DNA from: Hysterangium stoloniferum
Taxonomy: Eukaryota; Basidiomycota; Agaricomycetes; Hysterangiales; Hysterangiaceae
Assembly (NCBI GenBank): GCA_015178975.1
Contig: WHVD01000056.1
Coordinates: 310,001-374,000 of the forward strand
Direction of reading: 5' to 3'
Length of the DNA stretch: 64,000 nucleotides
Part shown: positions 44,847 to 56,421 of the stretch, in pieces
Position numbering within the stretch: position 1 is the stretch's first letter
How the letters are laid out: every line of letters begins with the position of its first letter
Notes under the pieces: model-generated
Told to the model about the DNA's origin: nothing
The model's input: the letters and a program-made list of their open reading frames with translations, nothing else
Databases searched by the model: none
Position numbers and translations under genes: made by a program

Positions 44847-47800
44847 TCAAAGTTTAACCATGTGTGTCTCTACTACCCTGTACAAAGACCTTGCCCCCTC
44901 CTCTTCCACGAGATTTACATCATTAACCGCCCGTTTCACAATTGCTTCAATTTCCGTCACGGAAAGTGGCCTGCTGGAAAAACCTTGATGAGATAAGACG
45001 GCTTCCGTTCCAATGGCGAATTTTTCCTCTTGGGTGAAAGGCAAAAAAGGTAGTATGGCAGTAACACGTGACATCAATGATGCCTGAGAGAACTACTAAT
45101 TCAGTAGCAGTCATTCAACATAATCGAAAGCCACCCACACCAAGCGTTTCAGCGATAGATCTTCGTATACCGGTGGCCAGTTGAGAGTATTCGGCACGAT
45201 TTGGCGGAGTATCCGGGTGGTTCCATTGTGCAACGTGTTCCAAAATGATTTTTTGACCTAGATTGGACGTTGCAATCCAAAGAACCTGTGAGGTATCAGT
45301 ATGTTTTTTCTGCTCGAGGCTGCAACGGCCTAAAATGATGACTCGTTAAAAACGGCCATGATACTTCCGAAAAAGCCTACCGATATCCCAAGGCAAAAGC
45401 AATGGATTCAAGGATTTCGGATCATCCACTTTCTCTATTTCCTGCATAAAATATTTATCAACATGACTTTCGTCATATATTGAGCTACGAACATCCAAAA
45501 CAACAACGCAGCGTTTCCCTTGGTTTTCAACTAAAAATTCACCCAGATCCAGATGGGGCGACGCCTGACGAAGTTGTCAATTTATTATCATCTTTTATGG
45601 GATACAAAACGTACATCCTCAACTCCGGTTGATAAACACTGCCATAGATCATGTTGCGAACGGAGAGCAGTCATATTGATAGTGTGGGTTGGAACGTTCA
45701 GAATGGATCCAACTGTTGATACTATCAATACAAACGCCATACTACATTGATCAGTACCCACCTTTCTGTGCCAGGAAACTTTTTCCGTGGCCTGATGCAC
45801 CGCAAAGGAGGATGACAAGTGCATTTCTACCTTTTCGTTGTGACTTCGTTCCCAGAACGCGGTAGAATTCGTCGAGAGCTCGATCTTGGCCAATAATGTC
45901 AAACCTTGCTCTGGCGAGCGGTGCGAACGATGACTGTTGTAAAACTTCCAATGCCGGCTTAGAATCCACATCTAAAGACTGAGGTCGATTAAGATAGTAT
46001 CTGTCATGAAATTGAGAAAACCAGGATGCTGGCAACCTGAAAAAATAAGAGTCACTTACTTCATGGCAGAATTGATATTTTCATCAATTTTTCTAGCCAA
46101 TCTTGGACTAGACTTGGCCTCACTGTTGTCTGAGTTGAGCTCGCCAAAGTCATCACGTTTTAGGTCATCTGGATTAGCACCATATTTAAGAAGTGTTTTC
46201 ACAATTTCGGTCTTATTCTTGAGGTTTTCATTGGCAACAGTAAACTCCAACAAGCCCTTGCCAGATCCAATCGACTCGTTCACAGAGGCTATGCCGCTTT
46301 GAAGTAGGCGTTCGACTTCGGCTGGCTCATCCGCAGCTATTGCGAACAACAATTGGGGACGGGGTGTGGGATCTGGCGAGGCCACGGTACGGCCCTTTGA
46401 ACTATTCTCAAGAGACACAGATGAGTCCCGATTGCTACTATGCTTCTCTGGACGCAAGTGGAGCGAATGTCTAGTTGGAGAGGAGTGTTGATTGGATTGA
46501 AGCGCGCCAAACAAAGTCTCCTAGATGAATTGTTAGCACTACACTTTGATACAATAAGATTGATTCACCTCTGGATTGGCCGAAGGAATCAAATCGTCAA
46601 AATCCGACACCTAGGAATGATATTCATAAATATTTAATTGCCAGCGGAAACAAAGGAGACGAATAGACGCACAACTGGAATATCATGGCTGCCTGTGGGA
46701 GAATCTGAAAATGCCGAATGAAGGAGATACTCATCCAGAGTACTATTTACTTCATTGTTGGTCTTGTGACCGTGAGGAGAATATCGATGATACCGTGTTA
46801 AGTTCTAGTACTCACCAGAACCAAAGAGGTTTCTTTGATTTTTTGTGCTCGTCTCTCAAGCGCACTGTGGAATTCTTCGGCGTCAGACCTGGCACTGTTC
46901 ACTTCTGGAACTACATCTGTTGGTGGCACAATTCGGCGCTTTGGGGAGTTACCCATCAATTCAGATAGGCTGATACTCGAGGGTGAAGAAAATCCGTCAT
47001 GCCCACTTGTTCCAGAAATTGAAGTAGGTGGGGGCGGGTACCTCGTCATATCGATACTGTGTATTACTTGGCGTGAGACAGAGAGAGGCGAGTCATGCTC
47101 GTTGTGATCTGAGAGTACAAGGGTATGTGGGGTATCAATGGGTATTCGATGGGAGAAGTCTGAAGATGACATTAATAGTTCCTAAAATGTGAGGAATTTC
47201 AAAATTGTAGCAAAGTAGAGTAATTCAGAACAAACTTTTTTCCGCGATATATCAAGCAGTAAATCGGAGGAGGAACCACTAGGGCTACTATGTACAATAA
47301 TGGGGGATTTCATAGCACGAACTGCATGGAAAAGGATCAGCAACATTCAATATATCCGAAGAAACGAGAATTGCCTTCGGGAATATGTTCGAGTGGTAAA
47401 TCGGGCGTCGGGTCTACCTGTGGTGTTAGAATTGAGGCCTGAATATGATATTGGCCTCTCAAAGAAAGATCAAAAGAGAAGAAGACTTGCAAGCCTCAAT
47501 GGTTTTAACCAACTGGGGGTTTTTGGATATGATATGCTTGACGAGGGAGTAAAACTTGTAGCTGCATCTGTGGTCGTGTCATCGATAACATCGCCATCTA
47601 TTTGATATGATGCATATAATTCGGTGACTGAGAGGGGATCTGGAAGATCTACAGCTATCAATGTCTTCGTTGGAGATGAGATGTGTGCGCGTTTCTTTGC
47701 AAGACGATTTGTTAAGAGTGACGAACTTGTACCATCCGCCTACAGGTACCATTGATCAGTATACTGCGAAATTCTCCCCCGTAATATATCTCACTAATGA

Positions 47801-48540
47801 GAAGCGCGGCACAGCAACCCGGGCAGGATCATAAAAACTGGGAACTTCAACCACCTGAGCGGTTGCCGATGTGGCAGAGTCGGGGGTCCGGTCACGGGAC
47901 ACAGGGGTGCTGTCCGCGCCCTCTTTGATACCAGTTAAGGGGGTCGAGTTCTTGGCAGGTTTATAATACGGAATAGACAGCGAAAGCTTGGGGTAAGAGA
48001 CACCTTTCTTGGTTGAATCATCCTGGCTTGGACGTAGAACTTGTTGGGAATGGATAGGAACTCGATATGGAGATGCGGCTCCAAATGATTCGGCTTTAAT
48101 GGTTGCAACAGAATCACGAACCACGTTCGATTCTCTTGTGTTGCCGATAGATGTTAAGACATTACGCATTGTTGGAGAGCCTGAATCGGACCAATCGTCA
48201 TTACTTACGTCAGAGTCAGAACCCGAGTTATCATAAGACTTGAAAGAATCGGAAATAGATGGGCTATCGTCATTAGAAAACCGCGAAGCCGTTGCAAGCG
48301 ATGCGAAACGCGAAGGGGGCACGGAACCTTGCGCTTCAAAGTAAGATTCAGATAGGTATGTGCTTTGAATTACTGTCGGGATGCTTTTTGCTATATGCAA
48401 GAAGCTACAGTTCCGGGCGAAAAAACATTTGCCCTGTGAATAAAACGGGCAGGGTTTCGCTTTAATCACGCGTTGATATCGACATCAGAACACCTGTTTG
48501 CTTATAGAGGAAGTGCACACTCACACCGTATTTTCCATGG
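44847..48540 (-). CDS. CCCH zinc finger-ankyrin-Clp-type AAA+ protein
   Basis: A multi-exon host gene. The N-terminus carries a CCCH finger CPFYSQGKCFFARNCSFLH (CX7CX5CX3H), followed by ~500 residues of Ser-rich disordered sequence. Two ankyrin repeats follow (LLFAIAADEPAEVERLLQSG, then EIVKTLLKYGANPDDL). A single Clp/Hsp100-type AAA+ module comes last: IIGQDRALDEFYRVL, Walker A CGASGHGKSFLA, Walker B VVVLDEIEKVDD (after removal of a 50-nt intron), a DIGRCSLE segment, sensor 1 WIATSNLG, and a C-terminal small domain with SRPLSVTEIEAIV. Core motifs are intact, so ATPase activity is likely. Ankyrin plus one Clp AAA+ resembles animal CLPB/Skd3, but the CCCH finger suggests RNA binding. The stop is at 44847. 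The start is uncertain: an ATG at 48540 with an intron, or further upstream, since 48469 is GTG. Confidence 0.85.
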
Positions 48541-49862
48541 GGGATCATCAGCTGGCATGAATTATCGGCTGTGTATATGTGGTACGATGATATCAAAATG
48601 GAGCAAGTCGCGTATTGGCAGAGTACGTGCGGGAACTATCAATACGTCACGTGACTCGCCTTGTCCAGACTTCTTTACAAGTACCTAAGTGTTCCATCAT
48701 CGTCTTGCTGTATGGACATCGACAAAATCCAATCCAGCAGGGAAACCTACTGGCCTCGGCTCACGATCTGTCAGCTTCGTTGATCATTGATCTCGGGTTG
48801 AAGCCTCCCTCTCCTGACAGGTGTACCCCCACCCGTACACTCCCCACCATTGGATCCCAAGATTCTCAGAATTTCGATGCACGCATTGTTCGGCACGAAT
48901 CCAGTATCTTATCACTCCCTTTGGCTCTCAGGCTTAGTAGTAGACTCTTAATCAGTAATTCTGGATGGGTGAAACAGTAAAGGTAGTGGTCCTCTGATGA
49001 GAGCTTTTGTCAGCTTGAAACTGTTACAATCCATTTCCCCTAGCCACCCTCTACCTTAGCTGACAAAGTTTGATCTTTGGAGACAACTGGTGGTCTGCCC
49101 AGTGGTGCTTTGATGGATGCTGGTGACCTTGCTTCACCTTCTTGCTATTGAAGTAATGGCATTATGTAAACTACCTTTGGTAAGTTGGAATGCAGTGTAG
49201 GGCAACTGTATAGTTGCATTTTCCATATGGATACTATATGGGATAGAGACTGATCATGTAGCCTCTCAGTGAAGGTTTATCACTCACTGAGAGGTATGTA
49301 TTTTTCCCTTGTTTTACATTAATAGTTTACTTACTGTTACTTAGGTTATATACAGGTAGATAACAAATTCTGAGTCAGAATACTTGGGAATTAACTCATT
49401 CTAAAATCTCAAATGGTTCAATTCATCTTTGAATGATTTCTCTTCCACTTCCTTTGACTTGTACCAGTTCCAAGGAATATGGATCAACTAGGATGAAATC
49501 CTCTTCAGAAATTTCCTCTGTGGGTCTTCATCTTTGTTTAAGCTCAAGTCTGAGTCTCACAGGCCTGTACTATTGGATCTCATGTCATCTGTCAATGGAT
49601 CTCTAGCTCTATGATCCATTGATGAGCTATGAGACTGTCTGACAGTTCTCTAGGGATTGTAAGGTCATCTCCCCTAGGATGTGGGACATGCTATTCAAGT
49701 CCATGGGAGTGCATTTGATGCCTACCACTGTGCATCCCACACATGATGGACTATCTGAAGCTAGAACTTTTCTGTAGTCATCTTAGTGTCAAAAGAGGAA
49801 AATGAAAAAAATTACATCTATGCACTTCTCTCTTAGAAGGTATACTATCAATAGGAAGGTAG
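48541..49862. other. intergenic region with LTR-like hairpin
   Basis: A 121-codon plus-strand frame at 48615-48980 has no recognisable domain. At 49262-49294 a hairpin (CCTCTCAGTGA/TCACTGAGAGG) followed by TATGTATTTTTCCCTTG resembles the Copia-like LTR at 5557-5876, so about 49130-49400 may be another such LTR. No TSD found. Confidence 0.45.
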
Positions 49863-50897
49863 TGTTAAGATCTAAGCAAAGGGGTAAAGGTAGGCTCTAT
49901 ATGTATCAGGGGCCAATAATAGAGATTGTACTAGTCAGGGAGTCTAATTCTATAAAACAGGTGGAGCTTGGCTTCAATTTATGTGTTGCACCCTTATATG
50001 AACTGTTAGAGTGTTCTGGTATTTCAAACAGAGTGGATAGTACAATATGGACTGAAGACAACACTTACATAGCTTACTCAACCAGGGGGGCCAATATACT
50101 AAGAGTCACAAGGTAGAGTGTCACAGCTTGCTGACAATGTTTTAGAGGATATTAGGAAGGGAGTAAGTAGACTGAAGACTAAATGGGGGTAATCTAAGTT
50201 GATATTAGAACTGAGAAGTAGTAGCATACATGGTAGAAACTTTATACAAAAGGGAAACAGATGACTGGAAGGCAAATCAAGGAAATGGAAAGCTGTGATG
50301 GGTCAAAGGAAGTATAGAAAAGAGTAGGGAACATACTAGAACTAAATGTCAGGGGACAATCTTAAGTTTTCCAATTTCACTCCTGACTTTCCTTAATATA
50401 GTTTCATAAAGAAAGGGTGAGGGCACTTGCTGTTATCACATTTTCAAACTCCGCTGCACCTTTAGTTAGTCACCCACTAGCCAAGGATTCCTTAGACTTT
50501 TCTCTTCAGATTTCCTCTGCTAGGTAAGTCATACTGTATTCTACATGTATGTAACTAGATAGGTATAAAACTCACTTCGGATTTCCTCTGCTAGTACCCC
50601 AGCTCAGTCATAGTGCGAGTCAGCATGGTCTAGAGAGTCACCCTTACACTAAATACAATGTGATAAAAGCATTCTAGAAGGTATGAGGTGGCAAAATATC
50701 ATTTACAAGTAGAATGGGCAATGGGAGAGCATTGGAACAGAGATGGGATGGGATAACAAAGAGGGAAAACCATATTGACACAAGTGTCAGAGTGCTGTGG
50801 GCAGTGATACCATGGTCAGGGGTACTGATGGTAGGATGCCAGAGGGTGGGGAAAGTAGAATGTGGTTGTGGGAGATCAAATGATTGGGATCCTAACA
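49863..50897 (-). repeat. LTR (42293 family) with nested small LTR
   Basis: TGTTAAGATCTAAGC to GGGATCCTAACA. Flanking bases (GGTAG and CAGGT) do not match, so it may be a recombinant or truncated copy. Split at 50347-50648. Confidence 0.75.
50347..50648. repeat. 302-bp solo LTR, CTAAA duplication
   Basis: TGTCAGGGG to CACCCTTACA, flanked by CTAAA at 50342-50346 and 50649-50653. It contains two copies of GATTTCCTCTGCTAG about 60 bases apart. The relative at 41540-41952 has the same duplicated motif. Confidence 0.85.
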
Positions 50898-51306
50898 CAG
50901 GTCAAGAGAAGCATGGAAAGAGATAAGGATCAGACTACAAGTGGATACAATGTAATTAGGGTATACTAAAAGGTATGAGGTGGGAAAATATTGTTTACAC
51001 ATAGAACAGGTAATGAGAGAGTGTCAGGATGGAGACAGAACAGAATGATGAAAAGAGAAAGCTATGGTGAACCAAGTGTTGGGGCACCATAGGTGGCAAC
51101 ACTGTGGTCAAGAGTGTTAAGTTCCAAACAAAGGATCTGGAAGTCCTGCAGATTTTCTGGTAATTATTCTGAACACACTTTCCAGGAAATGTCCATGGAG
51201 TCCCTGGGTAATTAGTCTGGGGAGTTTCCAGGGATATTAGTACAAGGAGTGTATCAGAATAATTACCAGAGTAGTACTGAGAGATGGACTTGGCTTCAGC
51301 TTACAG
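50898..51306. other. LTR-derived fragments
   Basis: 50940-51115 repeats, with many differences, the right part of the adjacent LTR (GGTATGAGGTGG.AAAATAT, GGGCACCATAGGTGGCAACACTGTGGTCA). From 51116 (TGTTAAGTTCC) a different LTR-like remnant runs to the Tc1 end. No genes. Confidence 0.55.
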
Positions 51307-51515
51307 TGACTTACAAAATGTATCCAATGTTTTGTAGTTTCAGCTTATATATGCTATATCCCAGTAGATAAAATAGTAGAAATCACCAAAATATTTGTGA
51401 ACATGACCTATCATGTATATATTTATATGGTAGAACTATATCATGTAATATCCATACATGGAAACACTATGAATATTTCAATGGAGAGGGTTCATTGGAT
51501 ACGTTTTGTAACTGA
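51307..51515. repeat. Tc1-type inverted repeats, 3' end of transposon or MITE
   Basis: CAGTGACTTACAAAATGTATCCAATG at the left (positions 51307-51332, preceded by TA) faces CATTGGATACGTTTTGTAACTG at about 51492-51513. The pair could be a 210-bp MITE or subterminal repeats of the Tc1 element to its right. Confidence 0.65.
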
Positions 51516-51542
51516 CACATTTAGGCAGGAAATTACTAGTAT

Positions 51543-52398
51543 TTAGTACTTAGTGTAGCCACCCTTTGCCTTTAATACATCTGAAACCCTCCTAGGCATA
51601 CGTTCAATCAAATCCTGACAAACCTTTTCATCAATCTTGTACCATTCATCCACCACCCTCTCCCACAACTCTTCCATCCCCTGGGGTGCATTCTCATACC
51701 CTGCCAACCTCCTCTTCAGGTGATTCCATAGGTGTTCAATGGGATTCAAGTCAGGAGACTGTGCTGGCCATGAGAGAACCCTGAAACCATTTTCTTGGAA
51801 CCAATTCTGGGCCTTCTTACAGGTATGCTTGGGGTCATTGTCCTGCTGGAAGATGATACCATTGGCAGATTTACCATAGTCCTTAAGACTGGCTTGTAGG
51901 TCATCCTCCAGAATCTGGATGTAGAGATCCCCATCCATCCTTCCATCAATCTTGCATGCATACCCAACCCCCTCCCACAGCATGCACCCCCAAACCATTA
52001 AAGATCCGCCACCAAACTTCAGGGTTCCCTCAACCAGCCTGTCACTCAAGCCCTCCCCTGCCTTTTTCCACACCCACTTCCTGCCATCTGACCCAGCCTA
52101 TTAATTTTGGTCTCATCAGACCACACCACGTTCTTCCAATCCTCCACAGTCCAATCCTGATATGCCAAAGCAAAATTCATTCTCTTCTTTTTATGCCTCT
52201 TAAAAAGAAGAGGCCTTTTCTTCTTTACCACAGGCTTCATCCCAGCTGCCTTGAGTCAATGATGCACTGTTTGAGGATTGAGTGACTGGTTGGTGATAGT
52301 GCAAAGTGCCTTTGTTGCATCTACAGCTGTATCAGCCACCATGGCACCTTTTTTGTTGACACACCTGACCATGCAGCACACCCAGTGAATGGTGTGCA
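51543..52398 (-). pseudogene. Tc1/mariner transposase, split by a LINE
   Basis: Cut-and-paste transposase of the DDE_3/Tc1 type on the minus strand. From the break at 52398 the protein reads RLHTIHWVCCMVR (end of the helix-turn-helix region), a stop at about 52256, then KKRPLLFKRHKKKRMNFALA, the first catalytic Asp in VVWSDETKI, GGGSLMVWGCM, the second Asp in IIFQQDNDPKHTCK, and SPDLNPIEHLWNH near the third acid. It ends at 51543. One further frame change lies between VVWSDETKI and MWKKAGEG. The N-terminal part lies beyond the LINE (from 53724 up) but is barely readable. Same family as 40634-40915. Confidence 0.88.
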
Positions 52399-52406
52399 AC
52401 CTGTTC

Positions 52407-53715
52407 TTTTTATTTTTTATTTTTTTAATACATTTATATACCACATTGTATAACTAAGGTACATAGCAGTTGGGAGGAAAAGTACCCTAATGGTAGGTGG
52501 GAGTGGTAGGATATGTATGTAGCTGGTTGGTATAGGCAAAAGGGTCAAATGTAGGGAAGGGGAAGGCAAGGATGGTGGTGCCAGTTATGCTTTCCGGAAA
52601 GCATTGGAGGTGGTGATGAACTCAGCTAGGGCTTCAAGGCCTTTGTGGGTGCCAAGGATAATAGGGAGTGATACAGTAGGTCTTGAGAAGTGGTGTGGAG
52701 TGTGGCAGTGCTCCTCATGAAGGGAGCACTCGGAAAGGATGTGGAGGTGGGACTGGATGTCTTCTGTGCTGCAGGGGCGGGAGGTCAGGAGGTCAGGGAG
52801 GAAACATTGGGAGTAGGTGCTGAAGAAGCTGTGGCCCACGATGGCCTGGATGACACATGTGTGGACATGGCAGGGACCCCCATATTCCTTGTGGAACTTT
52901 GAGAGTTTTGTTGTGGGGGGTTTGTGGAGCATGATGACAGCTTGGTTGGTGTGGGGGAGGCAGAGCCAGTCTTGTCACCAAAGTTTTAGGGAACAGGACT
53001 TGGCACATTCCAGGGCCCAGGAGACAGTGGAGTGGATGATGGGGGGGGCAGAGGATAACAGCTTCTTTGAAAGGGAGTCAACCTCTTCATTGTCTTGGAA
53101 GCCCTTGTGGCCGGTGATCCATGAGAGGGAGATGCAGTGGGATGGGTCAGCTAGGAATGAGTCAATGTGTTTGCAGAAGATGATGGAGGCACACTGGCTG
53201 GGGTGGTCTGATAGGTCATCAATGGATCTGAGAGCAGCCTGATTGTCAGAGAGGAAGAGAAGGTGCTTAGCTTCAGGAAAATCAGCCATGATTTCTTATA
53301 AAACAGTGCTGGCACTTGCCAGAGCAAACATTCTGGCACCAACTATTCCCACACATTTGCCTAGGCCAAAGTGTCTACTGCAGATGGGGGTGCCAAGGTG
53401 GTGGATGGAGTAGCCGGTTCCTGTGCATCAGTGGTTCCCGCAAGCTTTGCAGTGGGTGCCTTCAGTGTAGACAATGATGGAGGAAGGGTCCTTGTTGCTA
53501 GTGTGGATGGTGAGGTGGAGTTGCTCAATGAAGTGGGTGTGCTCGTCAGGGCTAAAGGGTGGACTCAAGATGTTCTTTGAAAGGCGATCACCCCACGCAG
53601 GGCGGTGTGTGTGGGGGGGCAAAGTAGGGGAAGATCCATTTGACCTCGGGGCTGGACATGGAGGCAAGGTGGTGGATGATGGTGGTTTGGTTGTGTGGGC
53701 CATTTGGGACGCGTG
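52407..53715 (-). mobile_element. 5'-truncated LINE (non-LTR retrotransposon)
   Basis: Minus-strand insertion flanked by the 8-bp duplication ACCTGTTC (52399-52406 and 53716-53723). The 3' end carries an A-rich tail (T-rich on plus at 52407-52427: TTTTTATTTTTTATTTTTTT). 5' truncation and an A-rich tail are typical of target-primed reverse transcription. Confidence 0.85.
52585..53703 (-). pseudogene. LINE ORF2 C-terminus: RNase H and zinc-finger tail
   Basis: The end of a LINE polyprotein. After a proline-rich part, IIVYTEGTHCKACGNH begins the RNase H domain (the Asp of the usual motif is missing: YTEG). Then come KHLLFLSDNQAALRSIDDL, ISLSWITGHKGFQDNEEVD with the final His/Asp region, and ALECAKS. 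The tail has SRPCSTEDIQSHLHILSECS, a CCHC-like finger found after RNase H in several fungal LINEs, and ends at 52585. Two to three stops or shifts break the frame. The RT and endonuclease are missing through 5' truncation. Confidence 0.85.
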
Positions 53716-53723
53716 ACCTGTTC

Positions 53724-54529
53724 AAATCGCAGCACCTGCCATCGTGGTCCCCCCCCCCCCCCTCTCTCTCGCCTGATGAAGTCGTTCAGTTCAGTTCGCA
53801 CTTGGTGCTTACTCTCTCTCTCTCTCTTGTGCTACAAAGAGCGCCTCGGGTCTCTCTTAAACAATCTACGCTTGCGTGCGTGTGTGTACTCCAGTTCCAG
53901 CCCCACCTCTAATTTGGATGACCACAACACACCTCCCAGTGAGTCCCTGTACAACCACCAAGCTTACTTTCCATAACTATGTCCCACCCGATGTGAGGCG
54001 TTCAAGCGTTTCCAGCCCAAACAGCATGCCAGTCAATAACAATACCCAACCTCCCGAGTTCGTCTCAGCGTCAACCTCATCCGGCACCTCGTCAAATTTG
54101 CACATCTCTCTCCCACCCCCACCACATCTCGCCTACACTCCCTACTCCTGCCGCCTCCCGATCACCCTCGTTCGATGGCACAAGATCAGCCTCAGGATCA
54201 GGAGCAAGTGTGCGTCTCTCATCTCAGCTTCCGAATCCCCCGCCGCCCACCACCACGACACGACACAATCATCCAAATCTCCCACAACTCCCGACACGTT
54301 CGCAGCACTAAAGTCTGCGTGCACAATGACGTTAGAACAGTTGGGGATGATTTTCTGTGGAAAACGCCGTACATGTTAATAAATCGCGGCCTGTGGATGT
54401 GTTGGATGGCATGGACATAGGAATGAGGTGGATAACAATAACGAGGCGCAGACGTGGGAGGAAAATGCAAGTGGAAACCCGTGTCAAAGGGGCTTCCGTT
54501 GACGACTAATTGTCCGATCGCCTTCAGAT
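53724..54529. other. region without recognised gene
   Basis: Contains poly-C (about 53749-53762) and CT repeats (53763-53830). The frame at 53876-54379 (plus) is Pro/Ser/Thr-rich with no domain. A decayed Tc1 N-terminus may occupy the first bases. Confidence 0.45.
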
Positions 54530-54960
54530 ATGTCTACATCTCATGGTAGCGTGGCGGAGATTTGGCCCCTGAACATGGAGAGAAGTTTGGGGTCGTGCAT
54601 GTAGCCATATCATATATGGTACAATTACTGATCTTGAAGCCGTTGACGTGGATGATGGGGATGATGGCACCAGACTCGGCGGGATCGAGGAATTTGTAGC
54701 CATGCCACGCGCTGTGGGTGGGTGTTAGATGGATACGGAAGGGCGAAGGTTGGGCTGAGCGTGGGAGACCTACGTAGGACCTGTTTCAGCTTCACCATCC
54801 CCAATGACGACAGGGATGATGAGGTCAAGGTTGTCCATGACTGCGCCGAATGCGATTGCGAGGGCGTAGCCGAGTTCACCACTTGGCAAAAGAAAAATGT
54901 AATTTGATGTGATATTTAGAGGCAGGCTAATGTACCTTCATGAATTGACCCAGGCGTCTC
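54530..54960 (-). pseudogene. phosphoketolase fragment
   Basis: Minus strand reads [13 protein letters not shown], an intron-like gap, [36 protein letters not shown], a ~63-nt GT..AG intron (about 54711-54774), [33 protein letters not shown], then [14 protein letters not shown]. This is the thiamine-diphosphate-binding region (GDGEAETGP) of xylulose-5-phosphate/fructose-6-phosphate phosphoketolase. Only ~120 of the usual ~800 residues are present. The first splice does not keep frame, the usual GGIPS before HVNAE is missing, and no further exons are visible on either side. Therefore a gene relic, perhaps moved here by a transposon. Confidence 0.8.
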
Positions 54961-55289
54961 TGCATTAACGTGACCAGGGAAGAGTGAGCTAAATGGAGAT
55001 TGGCAGGCTGGAGTGGAAGATCCGAGACACACCTGGGGAAGTTGTAAGCAGTATCAGTGCTATGACCTTATTTCAGCGTCGCGAACGATGATAAATGTTT
55101 TATCCTACGTTAGATTAAAGGTCGACATGGAAAATGTACTGAAAAAATGTAAGATGTATTAAAATACAGCATTAGAACCAAATGCTCACGTTCCCTCGTC
55201 GTCGCAATTTACCACTCACAAAAGGGATTTGAACATTTTATCAGGCTTTTTGTTCAAACTGGATTAAAGCACACAACTAACGTTAGAAA

Positions 55290-55364
55290 AATCGCCTCCC
55301 TTTGGCCACCGAATCCTGTGGATCCTCAGTTATGAAATCGCCGTCGATGCGGGGTGCCCAAGCA
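55290..55364 (-). pseudogene. possible carboxylesterase/lipase remnant
   Basis: Minus strand: AWAPRIDGDFITEDPQDSVA followed by KGRRF and a stop. This resembles the xxPxxDGxFIxDxP...LV..G segment of fungal type-B carboxylesterases/lipases. Only 25 residues are readable, so the assignment is tentative. Confidence 0.3.
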
Positions 55365-56043
55365 AGCTAGACCCAGATATAAGCGATAAGGATGGAGTCA
55401 CCATGTCATCACATGCCTGGAGTGTGTAAATCTACCGTAAATCCACTTGTAAATCTCGCTGAGCGCTCACTTACCTTCTATCTTACCCGTTCTTACCACC
55501 GTAAATCTAGCCAAAATGAAAACATATAGCTATATAAAAATCGAGGAAGATACTGTGGTGTCCTAGAAATGATTCATGTAATTTGTTAGGCAGTCTGTAT
55601 GTCTCATAAATGCTATCACAAAACTCATTATCCTCATTTACAAGGCTAAAATACAACAAATATCCTTGTAAATGTGGAGGTTAAAAGATAGAGTGGTGAA
55701 TAAATAACCCAAATGATCATTTAGAGCCCAATTTACAGTTGGTCTTCGAGACCATTCATCATGGTGGCACAGCTACCACTATCTTATACTATAATCCTTC
55801 TAGGGCGTAAGTGTGTAAAGATTGCATATTACTACAGTCGCCTCCCTCATAACCTATACCCCAGATAACCCATACTCTCTCATAGCCCATATATTTTTGG
55901 ATTTCCTGAGTTGGTATACAGTAATTTTGTAACAATAACCCACACCCCATAACCCATACCTATTTTGAGCAGGATAACCCATAGTTACAGTGATGTAATC
56001 CCAAATTAGGAAATTATATTATGTAATCAGTATCTATTCCAAT

Positions 56044-56421
56044 ATGGCGACAATGACACAAAACCTCAGCTCTTCTAGCTCCCACATCATTATGAAACCA
56101 GTTGACACTCTAAAAAATGGATTAAAGAAGCTGCAAGATCAAACACATAACCAGAAAGCACTTGAGGCCACCCTGAAGGCTAATCAGCCAATTTCAGAGG
56201 TTGATGAAGAGTGGTTAGATAATGCTGGGAATTTGGTGGACAAAGAGTGTATGGTTGATAAATTGGACAAGGCTCTGGATTATGAAAGTGCTCTCAAAAG
56301 CTTGGATTTACAGGACAAGTCCATTGTGCAGAAGTTAACAGAGCTTGCTGAAAGTGGTGACAAACGTGTTGCTCCTGTGAAGAAGGGCAAACATATGATT
56401 TTCAAGTATTTCAACATTTGA
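56044..56421 (+). CDS. pogo element ORF A, unknown function
   Basis: 125 codons, ATG 56044 to TGA. A hydrophilic, mostly helical protein (TLKNGLKKLQDQ, EVDEEWLDNAGNLVDK, LQDKSIVQKLTELAESGDKR), ending with KKGKHMIFKYFNI. It lies inside the transposon directly before, and slightly overlapping, the DNA-binding ORF (56418), so it may be a separate accessory protein or an upstream exon of the transposase. I recognise no domain. Intact frame. Confidence 0.65.
   Translation: MATMTQNLSSSSSHIIMKPVDTLKNGLKKLQDQTHNQKALEATLKANQPISEVDEEWLDNAGNLVDKECMVDKLDKALDYESALKSLDLQDKSIVQKLTELAESGDKRVAPVKKGKHMIFKYFNI

Noticed and set aside
48615..48980. 121-codon plus-strand frame
   Set aside because: Composition resembles non-coding DNA, with no domain and no supporting context; it starts opposite the upstream region of the AAA+ gene.
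53876..54379. 167-codon Pro/Ser/Thr-rich plus-strand frame
   Set aside because: Two other frames in the same stretch are also open and look equally plausible; low complexity, no recognisable domain.
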